From assembly GCA_027604005.1 (NCBI GenBank), contig JADGJT010000213.1:5236-40105 (forward strand): a DNA stretch of 34,870 nucleotides, given 5' to 3'. Both the position numbers and the translations under genes were made by a program. The notes beneath the pieces are model-generated. The model was given only the letters and a program-made list of their open reading frames with translations. It did no database searches and was not told the origin of the DNA. The DNA is from Dinochytrium kinnereticum. Its lineage: Eukaryota; Chytridiomycota; Chytridiomycetes; Chytridiales; Chytridiaceae. Of the stretch, positions 26,587-34,870 are shown one piece after another. The first letter of the stretch is position 1, and each line of letters starts with the position of its first letter.

Positions 26587-28860
26587 TTAAACCCTCATAG
26601 CCACCGCAAATCTCTCTGGATTCGTATCCACAAGTCTGTCTCTCCCGTCTTCCATCATACCGTTTACAGAGTTTGCCGTCTTCACCATCAATTCACTGAT
26701 AGACCCAGACGAAGCATGCCATGGCTCCTTTGTCCCCTCATCTATGGGTTCCGAAGCATTCGCCCCCACGTCACTTGCATCAACTAATGATAACGCCCTT
26801 GCAGGAATGTGATCTTCTTTACTATTTCTCTGCTTCCTCTTCTCTCCCTTATCCTTCCGGGTCCTCCTGACTCTTTTGATGGCACCGTTGTGAGCATCAG
26901 GGTATGGGAGGGCATCTGTTAAGATTTTGAGACTTTGGTGGCGATGCTTTGTGGGAGTCTCTCGAGGTCCAGATGTATAGCTAGATGCGTTAGATTGGAT
27001 CGTGACGACGGAGTTATGATGAGGTTGAGAAGGTGCTATTGGTGGCTTGATCGGGGCCGAGAGAGTTGTTACGAGACGGGAAAGCGTTTGACTGACGGGA
27101 TCACTTGATCTATCTGTGTACCTCTGCGATAGCTGAACGAGAAGAGGTCAGTCAGTAAAAAATAAATGCTGATAGAAAACCGAACCTCTGAAACAATCTC
27201 TTCAAATGATTGAAACCGCTGACTTTCTCCTTCCACCCCTAATGATGTTGCAGCCGTTTGAAAAGCTTCCCGAAGACTAGCCATTTTGCTGTCGATCCAG
27301 GAGGAGACGAGAGCTTTAGCTCTTGCCAGCTTATTGAAACTATGATCAACATTTTGTACTGTGTCTATCACGCCATATCTCCAGAAAGAGTTCATGAAAC
27401 CGCCAAATTCGGAATCGAGGAGTTGTTTGTTGTGAGAGAGGGGGGAATTTTGGGAAGCGTCGCCGACTAAGAGCTCATACGCTTCGATTGACTCCTTAAG
27501 AGATATCTATAATCGAAGTCAGACTATCATTTAAATCATGCAGACTCTTACCGAAAGAGACTTTACAGAAGATTCCAATAGAGCAGGATCAGGCAATGCT
27601 TGCTCATAAACAGCAACCAAAATCTCCTCAGCAGCTGAACCGCTTGCCATCTCTCCGGTTTCCGTCGTAATCATTTCAGAGTATGCTCGGAACGCCGTCA
27701 ACGAGTGGATTGGCGCGACGAGAGGTGATCCAAAAGCGGGTTCTGCCACTTCTGGGAAGAACCTTGAGGGCCGATTGGAGGATGTAAGTGACATAATGAT
27801 CCCGAGGCTGCATGGGTGAAGTCTTTGCATCTGGGATTGCTTCATCACGTCGGATTTGCTGGGGATGGGCTGCTTCATTGGATTGTTGCTGAGGTGCGTC
27901 AATACCTTGGTGAGAAGTAACTATATCAAACCTTCTGTACCATCCAACGCACTCTACACCGACTTTCTTGAAATGAGCTAAGCAGTTTTGGTAGGAAGTT
28001 TGAGTTTCTTTCAATTCTCCAGACAGCATTCCTTCCATCGTTCTGCACAAAAACGACGGTCTTGTTAGCCTATAAAACAAGGAAGCAAAGAAATGGTAAT
28101 ATGGAACCCACCTCTCACAAGGAAAAAAATGGGTCACATAAGTCACAATTACTTCACCTGGAACGTAAGCTAACGACGCCGATGAAGTTCCAGGCGCAAA
28201 ATAAGTGTACTGCATGGGCGGTAGCGAAAGGTCCGGAACCCGGCGAATGGAACCACCGATGTAACCAACTACTTCGAATGTTGAAGCATCAGAGAACATG
28301 TGCTCAAGCAAGCCTGTAGCTACAGATTGATCCATCACCATTCTCTGCAAATACCTGAGACATGATAACTTTAGCTTGCAGATTGGGGAAATGGGGAAAA
28401 GCCGATGAAACCGTCCAATGACAAAGGTTGCAAAAGAAACTAACCGAGCCGATGGATAATAATCATTCGCTGTGATAATACGCTGAGTTGGGAAAGGAGG
28501 GATTTGCGACGTGATGTCTGCTACTGAAGGTATGGAGAGCAAAGGCTGAGACCCATCAGCTGGGATTTCTCCAGCACTCTTCTCAGGAGAGCCTTGCTTT
28601 TTCTGAAAAGCAATCGCTTGTGACGATGGGCCCTCTGACACCTCAATCGCCATACCTTCAGTAGAAAGCGATGGAGAAGACTCTGGCTGCATCACCCGCT
28701 CTGACACATCAGCATCCACATCGGAACCCGCATTCACACCCGCATCCGGTCCAACCGTTACTCCACCGGCCCCTACATCTAGCACGACGGGGTACGAGAC
28801 GCCAGCGAGGCTATCGGCCTGCATCGTCGGCAGGACGTCGTCGGCCTTCTGTCCCAGCAT
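26587..28860 (-). CDS. MPN-domain protein lacking the JAMM catalytic histidines
   Basis: Exons 28860-28445, 28354-28112, 28042-27932, 27888-27552, 27506-27186 and 27132-26587; 657 aa, all phases close. A disordered acidic N-terminus precedes an MPN domain at about 125-340: RIITANDYYPSAR; TFEVVGYIGG, matching the xEVxGxLxG strand with the JAMM glutamate; VECVGWYR; then PIPSKSDVMKQSQMQRLHP. In active JAMM deubiquitylases GWY is followed by HSHP; here it reads GWYRSNNP, so neither metal-binding His is present although Glu, Ser and Asp positions remain. A helical, coiled-coil-like region follows (about 370-480), then a basic nuclear-localisation-like block (RVRRTRKDKGEKRKQR). MPN protein with a C-terminal helical region resembles Abraxas/Abro1, which scaffold BRCC36; MYSM1 or MPND relatives are alternatives. 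The 43-nt intron that produces RSNNP is the weakest junction. Enzymatic inactivity is inference. Confidence 0.78.
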
Positions 28861-28912
28861 GTTTTTCGGTCTGCAGATTCGTGCAACTTGTCTGGGCTGT
28901 TTTCAAAGTACA
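28861..28912. promoter_or_regulatory. 52-bp head-to-head spacer (shared promoter region)
   Basis: Only 52 bp separate the divergent start codons of the MPN gene (28860, minus) and the ChaC gene (28913, plus). Promoter elements must be shared or lie within coding sequence. No TATA box visible. Confidence 0.55.
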
Positions 28913-29955
28913 ATGAACGACACCAGCGAGGACTACTGGGTGTGCGTACTCGCATCAACGACTGCAGCTGCTCTGAGTCTGAGTATGCACGCAGTACGTC
29001 GCTGCTGATGGCATTAACCGCCTTTCCCTTGCGCTCAGGTTCGGCTACGGGTCGCTGATCTGGAAAGTCGACTTTCCAATTGAGCGCAAGATCGTTGGCT
29101 ATGTTAAGGGCTACCTGCGGAGATTCTGGCAAGGATCGCATGATCATCGCGGAACTGAAAGCCATCCCGGACGGGTTGTTACTCTTGTCCCAGAAGAGGA
29201 GTGGAAAGAGCGATGGAGAGAGTTGGATGAAACAGCGCATGATGGAGACGAGACCATCTGCTGGGGGGTAATTCCTTTGCTTTGAATGTTCTTTAGATTG
29301 TTTTGCTTCTGTTCGCTTTCTTTTCTCTTCCCGACATCCATGATATTCATTTGGCGGTTTTAGGTAGTTTACAAAGTTAGCGCAGATGATGCGACCCGGG
29401 TCAGAAGCCATCTCGATTTCAGAGAAAAAAATGTGGGCCCACTCTTGACATCCCCTCTATGTGCCGCCCCTTACTAACTCTCTGAAGGGATACGCAACTT
29501 TCAATTCTGATGTCTTCCATCCTGACCAAATTGAACCGATTGTAAAAAACGCCACACTGTACATTGCCTCTACTGATAATCACGCATTCCTAGGCCCCAA
29601 GCCTCTCAATGTAAGTTCTGTTCTTGATACCTGAGAGTTCACGTGAGTTATAGGAGATGGCGCATCAAATAGCCATAACATCGGGCCCAAGCGGTAAGAA
29701 TATTGACTGTAAGTAATAATTCCGCCATTTTAATTAGTGGGTTTGCAGACTAATCTATTTAAAGACTTTCTGAATCTATGCAAGGCTGTGAAAGTGATTG
29801 CAGCCAATCATCCTGATCCACATCTGAAAGATCTCGAGGATGCTGTCAGGAGTATTTCAAGAAATCCTGATGCCGACGTAGATCTTTCGGATCTTCTTCA
29901 CCTGGCAAAGGCAGGACCTTTCGGGTTGAACGTTAGCAGTGTTACGTCTATTTAA
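28913..29955 (+). CDS. ChaC-family gamma-glutamylcyclotransferase (glutathione-specific)
   Basis: Cytosolic enzyme that splits glutathione into 5-oxoproline and Cys-Gly. Exons 28913-28941, 29039-29267, 29364-29432, 29488-29610, 29654-29708 (or 29693) and 29738-29955; 240 aa (or 235). The first exon has only 29 nt, and its split codon rebuilds [10 protein letters not shown], the substrate-loop signature. Further family motifs: [44 protein letters not shown], whose Glu is the likely catalytic acid; and TSGPSG. The C-terminal helix ([20 protein letters not shown]) also fits. The last intron is ambiguous: the donor at 29709 keeps GPSGKNID but gives an intron of 29 nt, while the donor at 29694 gives 44 nt and reads GPSV. 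Both keep frame. The length slightly exceeds human ChaC2 (184 aa) through a C-terminal extension. Confidence 0.92.
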
Positions 29956-30189
29956 TCCATTAAATAAAACCGTTTTTGTGCGGACTCGGAGCCACTATGT
30001 ATGGACGAAAGTACCGACCGTCCAGCTTTCTCCCTGCCTCCTCGCTTCACCCTCGCTCGACACTCCAGCAGTTCTGCTCTCGACATCTGCCTCCAGTTCA
30101 CCACGGCCTCGCTTTCAATCCAATGCTCCAATGGCAACACAGTTCTTTCCCAAACATCAACTTGTAAGGTGCGAATCACAATATCTTTA
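29956..30189. other. Non-coding or unresolved stretch after ChaC
   Basis: Open frames exist on both strands (for example 30001-30198 plus, 29952-30179 minus) but none resembles a known protein. A weak possible intron donor at 30166 on the plus strand does not lead to a convincing second exon. Confidence 0.35.
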
Positions 30190-30540
30190 TTGGATTAATT
30201 GAGCAGGAAGGGCACAAAAAGTCAGAATGGCAGTAAAATGTGTAAAAATACCCAGAACCTGCAGCGGTCCTTGAAGCACTTCTTAATTACAGAGCGATTG
30301 CATGGCGCAACCCCTCCTCAACAACTCCGGTTTTACTCCGCGTCCTTGGGCATTCCTCTCCTACATCAACAAATCAAAGTGAAACAGCTGTCTCGTTTTT
30401 GTGATGATCTTGCATGGGAGACCATGGTAACGTAAGAGAATGTGTTCAAAGGCTTCGGGGACGTCACGGGCCTCGAAGGGTTTCTTGTATGGATGGATGT
30501 GGGTGTGTCTGGTTGCAGCGTGGACGATGACCATGATGTG
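30190..30540 (-). pseudogene. Decayed Ty3/Gypsy-type integrase core fragment
   Basis: A stretch on the minus strand from 30538 reads IHPYKKPFEARDVPEAF and LLRYHGLPCKIITKTRQLF. This resembles the conserved segment of retrotransposon integrases (HFIPxKK ... IFRLHGLPxxIxSDRG) between the first two catalytic acids. A stop follows at about 30364. In a shifted frame at about 30225-30290, CFKDRCRFWVFLHILLPF recalls the integrase segment ending in DWVELLP. With stops and frameshifts it cannot be functional. The similarity is partial and read by eye; chance cannot be excluded. Confidence 0.45.
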
Positions 30541-30885
30541 AAAAAGGGAGACCCAGAATGAGCGCTAAACTGATAAGGGGATTCCTGTGAACGCGCAGCA
30601 AAGCGAACAAGAAAAAGCAAATGAACGAGAAATGCACAAAATTATAACGTCTCAATGCTCCAATAATCCAATGCGTTGGCGTGTTCTAATGACAAGATGA
30701 GAGAGTTGTAGTTGTTTAGATGCAGCGAAATCTGGTTGAAAAGAGTTTCCTTCTGCCATGTATCAACATGTCGCCACTGGTCAAAGTGCGAACAAGAGCA
30801 ATATTGCAAACGGAGAAAGCTGATTGGTCGAGACCTTAGATTTGCTTTTGGTTCATATTAACCACAAATTTTCATTTTCAACAAG

Positions 30886-30966
30886 GACAACGTGGCCGAG
30901 CGGTTAAGGCGTTTGACTAGAAATCAAATTCCTTCGGGAGCGCAGGTTCAAATCCTGCCGTTGTCG
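30886..30966 (+). tRNA. tRNA-Ser (anticodon AGA)
   Basis: Acceptor stem GACAACG (30886-30892) pairs with CGTTGTC (30959-30965); discriminator base G. D-arm GGCCGAGCGGTTAAGGCG, anticodon stem TTTGA/TCAAA around CTAGAAA giving anticodon AGA, a long variable arm as expected for serine, and a B-box GGTTCAAATCC. No intron. About 81 nt. Confidence 0.95.
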
Positions 30967-30972
30967 CACCAT

Positions 30973-31044
30973 GGCCCAATGGTCTAGTAGTATGATTCAC
31001 CCTTAGGGTGGGTGAGGTCCCGGGTTCAATTCCCGGTTGGGCCC
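30973..31044 (+). tRNA. tRNA-Pro (anticodon AGG)
   Basis: Acceptor stem GGCCCAA (30973-30979) pairs with TTGGGCC (31037-31043). Anticodon stem CACCC/GGGTG with loop TTAGGGT gives anticodon AGG. T-arm CCGGG/CCCGG with GTTCAAT. It starts only 6 nt after the tRNA-Ser ends, with no T run between them. Confidence 0.95.
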
Positions 31045-31047
31045 TTC

Positions 31048-31066
31048 TTTTTTTTGACTTTTTTTT
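31048..31066 (+). terminator. RNA polymerase III terminator (two T8 runs)
   Basis: Runs of eight T at 31048-31055 and 31059-31066 follow tRNA-Pro immediately. No such run follows the upstream tRNA-Ser, so this is the likely stop for both. Confidence 0.8.
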
Positions 31067-32074
31067 GGTCTGGGTGCATGGCTCTTTTTTGGAGGGAGGC
31101 GTGCTTTAGAAGGAGACTGTGGTGGGAGGCGGTTCAAGACCTGTGGGCAGAGAGAATCCATGAGTGTATCTCGAGTTACGCTGGATGCAATTCATCTGGT
31201 GATGTGATATGCTTTGGGATGAATGGTGATGGAAATGTTTAGTAGTTCAGGTCAAAGGATTGCTATGATGGTATTTCGACAACCTCTCTCACTCATCACA
31301 TCGCTTGCCCTTGTAGAGAATCACCCCGAGTTATAGGAGCAGAGGCTGAGAGACTACTACCATAGAAAGATAGAATGCTCAATGGCGTATCCCAAGCGCC
31401 TTTGTCATGACAGTCCTGATTGACTTTTTGACCACACCGTGTGGGAAAACAAGGGAGTATACCATAAAGACTGCGTTTAAAGAGCTGACACGTCTTTTCA
31501 ACGTCTTCTCAATGATACTAAAATACACCACCAAAAACTCGTCCTCCGCTCTCCGCCAAATATTCCCCTCCAATGACGTCGATCCATCACATGAGTAAAG
31601 AAAATCAAAGATTAGCAAGAAAGCACTTGTTACTACGAGTAATAGAAGATTACTTAATGAGTCATGTACAAAATGTGGGGTAGATAGGGGAAATAAAGAC
31701 AAGAAAAATACTACAAGTTCCTTATCATAAAGAGAACCCCTCTAAGAAAGACAAACATGTAAACAGACTATGCTACCACATCTGTTGAACTCACCCTCAA
31801 GTCAAATGCCCTCGTTGGATAAATATGCAAAAGAAACCGGCAGGTTGACTGGAATAACTAGGCAGAGCAGAAGAGGATAAAAGGGGTCTGAAAGAACATC
31901 ATAGGAGGAGCTAGCAAGAGAACTCAATTTACGCTCAGGTCTCACCGTATCAACTAAGATAACGGGTTTTGCCCCGAGTGACAAATCTAGCAAAAAGAAA
32001 GGAAAGGAGAGATGAACCACCCTCATTATCAAGAAAACTCTCTTTCCAGGTCACACTTCCCAACTCACTCCCAT
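31067..32074. other. Gene-free region, possibly including a decayed LTR
   Basis: About 1 kb with no recognisable protein. It lies directly downstream (minus strand) of the integrase relic, where a 3' LTR would be expected, but I see no second LTR copy or clear TG...CA ends. Open frames 31379-31702 and 31802-32032 (minus) are unrecognised. Confidence 0.4.
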
Positions 32075-33312
32075 CTACCACTCCCACAAGGAAACCCTCG
32101 CATAACTTGCCAAAACCTCATCCTTATCTCCCTCAGATGCTTCTTCATCAAACTCTTCTTCTAGGAGGCGAACAGGGAAAACAGAGACCTCGTCGTCGCG
32201 CCTTCTGTAGAGTCTAACACGTGACCCCTGAATACCTTTCTTATCGTGTTCCGCAAGCCAATACGTATTTACCCCTTTCTCAACAACCCCAAAACGCCCA
32301 AAATATCTCCACCGCAACTTCTTTCCGATCTAGTTATCCAGTTGTGAAGCTCGGACAACGACAAAGTCTCCTTCTTCTATAAGCTCATATTCGGGCCGTG
32401 GTCTGTTCTCCCGTTTGAACTGCTTAGCACGCTGCCCGCGAGCCCGCTCAATTTGCGCCTGGGCAAGCCGAACATTGTAATCTCGCCTTTGAAGCATCCG
32501 AATCCTAGCGGCTAGGGGTTCTTCCATTGTCATACCCCGCCTCCACTCAGTGATGGTAAACGACAATGACGAACTCCATCGGTAAGGCAGGCTCCTGACC
32601 AAAACAGAGCTCGAAAGGACTAAACCCAGTTGTGCGCCTCACTGTAACTCGAGATGCCCACAAGGCCTCATACAAGTGTTGGTGGGAGGTCTTAGGAGAT
32701 GATTCGGAGGCCTTGGCCAGCGCGGCCACAATAGGCACGTTAGCTTTCTTGACGAGACCATTTGCCTGTTGACCGTGAGCCATCTCCACTCGCAAGGTGA
32801 TGTGCCCCATCCTCTGAGCCATCTCGCGCATAGTGCCTGCATCCAACTCTCCTCCATCGATCACAATCTCCTCTGGAGCACCATAACAACAGAAAAGTTC
32901 CTGATGAAGCGACTTCATGATTGGAATCTCTGTCTTCTTGCACTTCACTACCGCTTCTACCCATCCTGAGATTTCCTCAATGAAGAGACAGATATAACTT
33001 TTAGGCCCCTCCATTGTGACCAGGTCAACATGCCAGTGACAATAGATTGTAAGCAATCAACCCTCTTGCAGGGCTAGCTTTTCGTAGTGTTAAAGCCCTG
33101 GCATGCATCGCAGATACGGATAAAACTCTGATGTCTTCCAACAACTTTGGCCAATAATAACGACGCTGGATTTTCCGACCCGTTCCGAACACGCTAGGAT
33201 GCCCCCCTCCGAATCCCTCGTGTGCCTGGCGAACAGTCTCCTTCTGCGACTGCACGGAGCTGATCACTCTCAGCAGAAGATCCACAGAACCGTCCCTAAG
33301 ATGTCGGAACAA
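32075..33312 (-). pseudogene. Ty3/Gypsy-type integrase relic (broken)
   Basis: In order on the minus strand: an integrase zinc-finger region (AHEGFGGGHPSVFGTGRKI, RRYYWPKLLEDIR) at about 33260-33120; the core with WHVDLVTMEGPKS, a second acid in VIDGGELDAGT, and HGQQANGLVKKAN at about 33040-32750; FSPFELCFGQEPALP; then a C-terminal region (RRDYNVRLAQAQIERARGQ, YELIEEGDFVVVRASQLDN) and an SH3-like tail (LRWRYFGRF ... TYWLAEHD). Breaks: a frameshift near 33050, another near 32580, and an in-frame TAG at about 32331. The third catalytic acid, normally Glu in QANGxxER, is Lys. It is clearly a dead copy. The reverse transcriptase expected upstream is not visible. Confidence 0.8.
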
Positions 33313-33459
33313 GTGCTCGTTCTTGATAAAATATTGAGAAGCCGAGCGTTGACACTCTCAGCCAGTGCTTTCGTCGTTTCCCGGATGAGGTTACCCCATC
33401 CAAAGGAGCCAGAAGATTTATTCCAGCGGAGATGTAAGATCCAGACCTTCAGTAAGCAT

Positions 33460-33492
33460 AGCGTCAGCAACGGCAACACTGTTGCTGACGCT
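33460..33492. repeat. Perfect 12-bp inverted repeat (hairpin)
   Basis: Arms AGCGTCAGCAAC (33460-33471) and GTTGCTGACGCT (33481-33492) are exact reverse complements around a 9-nt loop. The hairpin sits where the endonuclease-like relic gives way to integrase-type sequence. Confidence 0.85.
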
Positions 33493-33499
33493 GGCTACC

Positions 33500-33930
33500 G
33501 TTGCGAGAGAAAAAGCGTCCCCTCCCCAAACTGACCTCCGCGACAACAGGCACGTGGTCAGACCCCCGGATATGATAAAGGTGATCCGACGAGTGTATCG
33601 TGGAGTCCCTTGAAACAAGGATCCCGTCAAACCTGAACCCCACATTTCCACGCGATCTAAATTCCACCAGGCTGTGAACGCAGACCGATGGGGGAAAAGG
33701 AATCTAAAGGTGTCGATAAAACGCGAGCAGAGATACGATAGCCAAGCACGCTCTTCATTGCGAAAACCCGACTCTATGAATGTCTGAAGGAGTCTGAGAG
33801 ACATTCCAATCGCATCCTATCACCAGCCTAAAACCTCCTCTCTCGAGCAAACAAATCGTTCAGATGCCGCGCGCGAGGACCATACGGTTTCTTCTTATCA
33901 TGGTGAAAAGTGGAAGACCGATTGTAGGAA
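33500..33930 (-). pseudogene. Endonuclease/exonuclease/phosphatase (LINE-type) domain relic
   Basis: Read across several frames on the minus strand: YGPRARHLNDLF; VIGCDWNVSQTPSD, matching the GDxN metal-site motif; NEERAWLSYL and RFIDTFRFLFP; FRFDGILVSRD; and GSDHVPVVAEVSL, matching the conserved SDH. This is the order of an AP-endonuclease-like EEP domain, as in LINE retrotransposons. At least three frame changes break it. A cellular AP endonuclease pseudogene is an alternative, but the retroelement setting favours a LINE origin. The rest of a LINE (reverse transcriptase) is not seen. Confidence 0.65.
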
Positions 33931-34834
33931 ACAGTAAACTCGTATTGATGTGTCGGTTTCATAGATCTTTGACAAGCAATCATGAAAAAACCACTGGGGA
34001 AAAGAACTGGATATTTGTCTTGGTTTCGGACATAAGGATGAGCTGCAGGCCGTGTAGTATAATATACTTCACACAAGTCTAACAATGTCATCTTATATCT
34101 CCTGCCCTTTAATCTTCTCTGCTTTCCAACTCATGATCACAAAATAATTCAAGTTACAGTTGTGGTAGGCTTGGCGTGTTTGCGCGTTTGTCTTTTATCA
34201 AAGGGAGTTCATGATGAGGGGATTCGTAGAGTTATCCTTTGTCTTTTATTTTCCCTATTTTACCCCAAAGTTTTGCATATGACTCTTTGCAGTGTCTATC
34301 AGCATTGTCTGACGACAATCCATCACTTTGTTTTAGGCTGTAATTCTCCCGCTTTCACCTCACAACCTTCACCAACCTTCATCCTATGAAAAGCTCGGGG
34401 CTTCCCCAATCCTTCCATCAAGTTCCACCGCGACCGCACCCTGAAGCCATTGGTTTCAACGACCTGTCATCAACATCACCTCTCTAGCTCCGTTCTTTGT
34501 AATTCCTCATGCGCGGACACAATGAAAACCGATCATAGGACTGCTATTTCTGATTCTTGGCTCAGCCAGGATGCTTCTTTCTTTTCCATTGCCGAAACTG
34601 ATCTTCAAGAGTCCATCCAACATAGGGTAAGTGCGTCACGAACTCTGCCTTACCAATTGATCTCCTACCTTTCCGCGTATCTACCCAAAGTCATAAAATT
34701 GGCCTTGGAACCATATGCGCTGCGCTTCTCTGAATCACTCATGCTCTCAGTCACATTTCAAGCCACATGAACTGTGTTGCCAACACTATTACCAATGGTA
34801 CTTATTCACCCTAAATGTTGAAAATATCACAGAA
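33931..34834. other. Gene-poor region before the last tRNA
   Basis: About 900 bp. The only gene-like piece is a possible short exon from ATG 34522 to 34626 with a perfect GTAAGT donor. It has no recognisable sequence, and any downstream exon would run into the tRNA gene, so I do not call it. Confidence 0.35.
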
Positions 34835-34870
34835 GTCGCTTTGGCGGAGTGGTTAACGCGGTGCCCTGCT
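34835..34870 (+). tRNA. tRNA-Ser (anticodon GCT), 5' part, cut by window end
   Basis: The last 36 nt match the 5' half of eukaryotic tRNA-Ser(GCU): acceptor strand GTCGCTT, D-arm with GGCGGAGTGGTTAACGCG (A-box), anticodon stem GTGCC, then CT and GCT. The window stops exactly at the anticodon, so pairing of acceptor and T arms cannot be checked. Confidence 0.75.

Noticed and set aside
29939..30435. Possible two-exon small protein joining 30164 to about 30204
   Set aside because: The join is in frame but the product has no recognisable features, and the second half overlaps the integrase-like relic on the other strand.
34522..34870. Short exon with GTAAGT donor continuing into the last tRNA
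   Set aside because: A continuing frame exists, but it would read through the tRNA-Ser gene and shows no conserved sequence.

Overview
The window is nuclear DNA from an intron-rich, compact eukaryotic genome, most likely an early-diverging (chytrid- or Mortierella-like) fungus. Seen directly: about 50 short GT...AG introns, acid-rich nuclear proteins, eukaryotic tRNA genes with internal A and B boxes, and Pol III T-run stops. The lineage is inferred from the gene set, which includes SWIM-RING proteins, a full RPA-interacting protein, a C3HC/NIPA protein and a bacterial-type solute-binding ectodomain. I could not run a search to fix the species.

Layout. Minus strand, 1-8817: a C3HC zinc-finger (NIPA/ZC3HC1/Rsm1-like) gene running off the left edge; LETM1 (six exons, 818 aa); two tandem paralogous SWIM-RING ubiquitin ligase-like genes; and a zinc-knuckle protein. 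Plus strand, 8845-26228: a Dia2/Pof3-type TPR-F-box-LRR protein starting 27 bp from the zinc-knuckle gene; an RPA-interacting protein; an unrecognised multi-pass membrane protein; an SRPK kinase; a secreted, membrane-anchored solute-binding-like receptor; and a full-length SNF2/Sth1 ATPase with a C-terminal bromodomain. Minus strand, 26587-28860: an MPN-domain protein that has lost its JAMM histidines. It is head-to-head (52 bp) with a ChaC glutathione-degrading enzyme (28913-29955).

From 29956 to the right edge there is no convincing protein gene. This part holds a tRNA-Ser/tRNA-Pro pair 6 nt apart, a tRNA-Ser(GCU) cut by the window end, and decayed retroelements: two integrase relics and an endonuclease-like (EEP) relic. 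The relics lie between and beside the tRNA genes.

Most intact genes are housekeeping: mitochondrial ion homeostasis, ubiquitin signalling, replication stress (Dia2-like SCF and RPA import), splicing-factor phosphorylation, chromatin remodelling and glutathione turnover. The items most worth following up are the membrane-anchored solute-binding protein, the catalytically dead MPN protein and the duplicated SWIM-RING pair. Exon boundaries were joined by hand from reading frame and splice signals; every multi-exon model except the first gene closes in frame.
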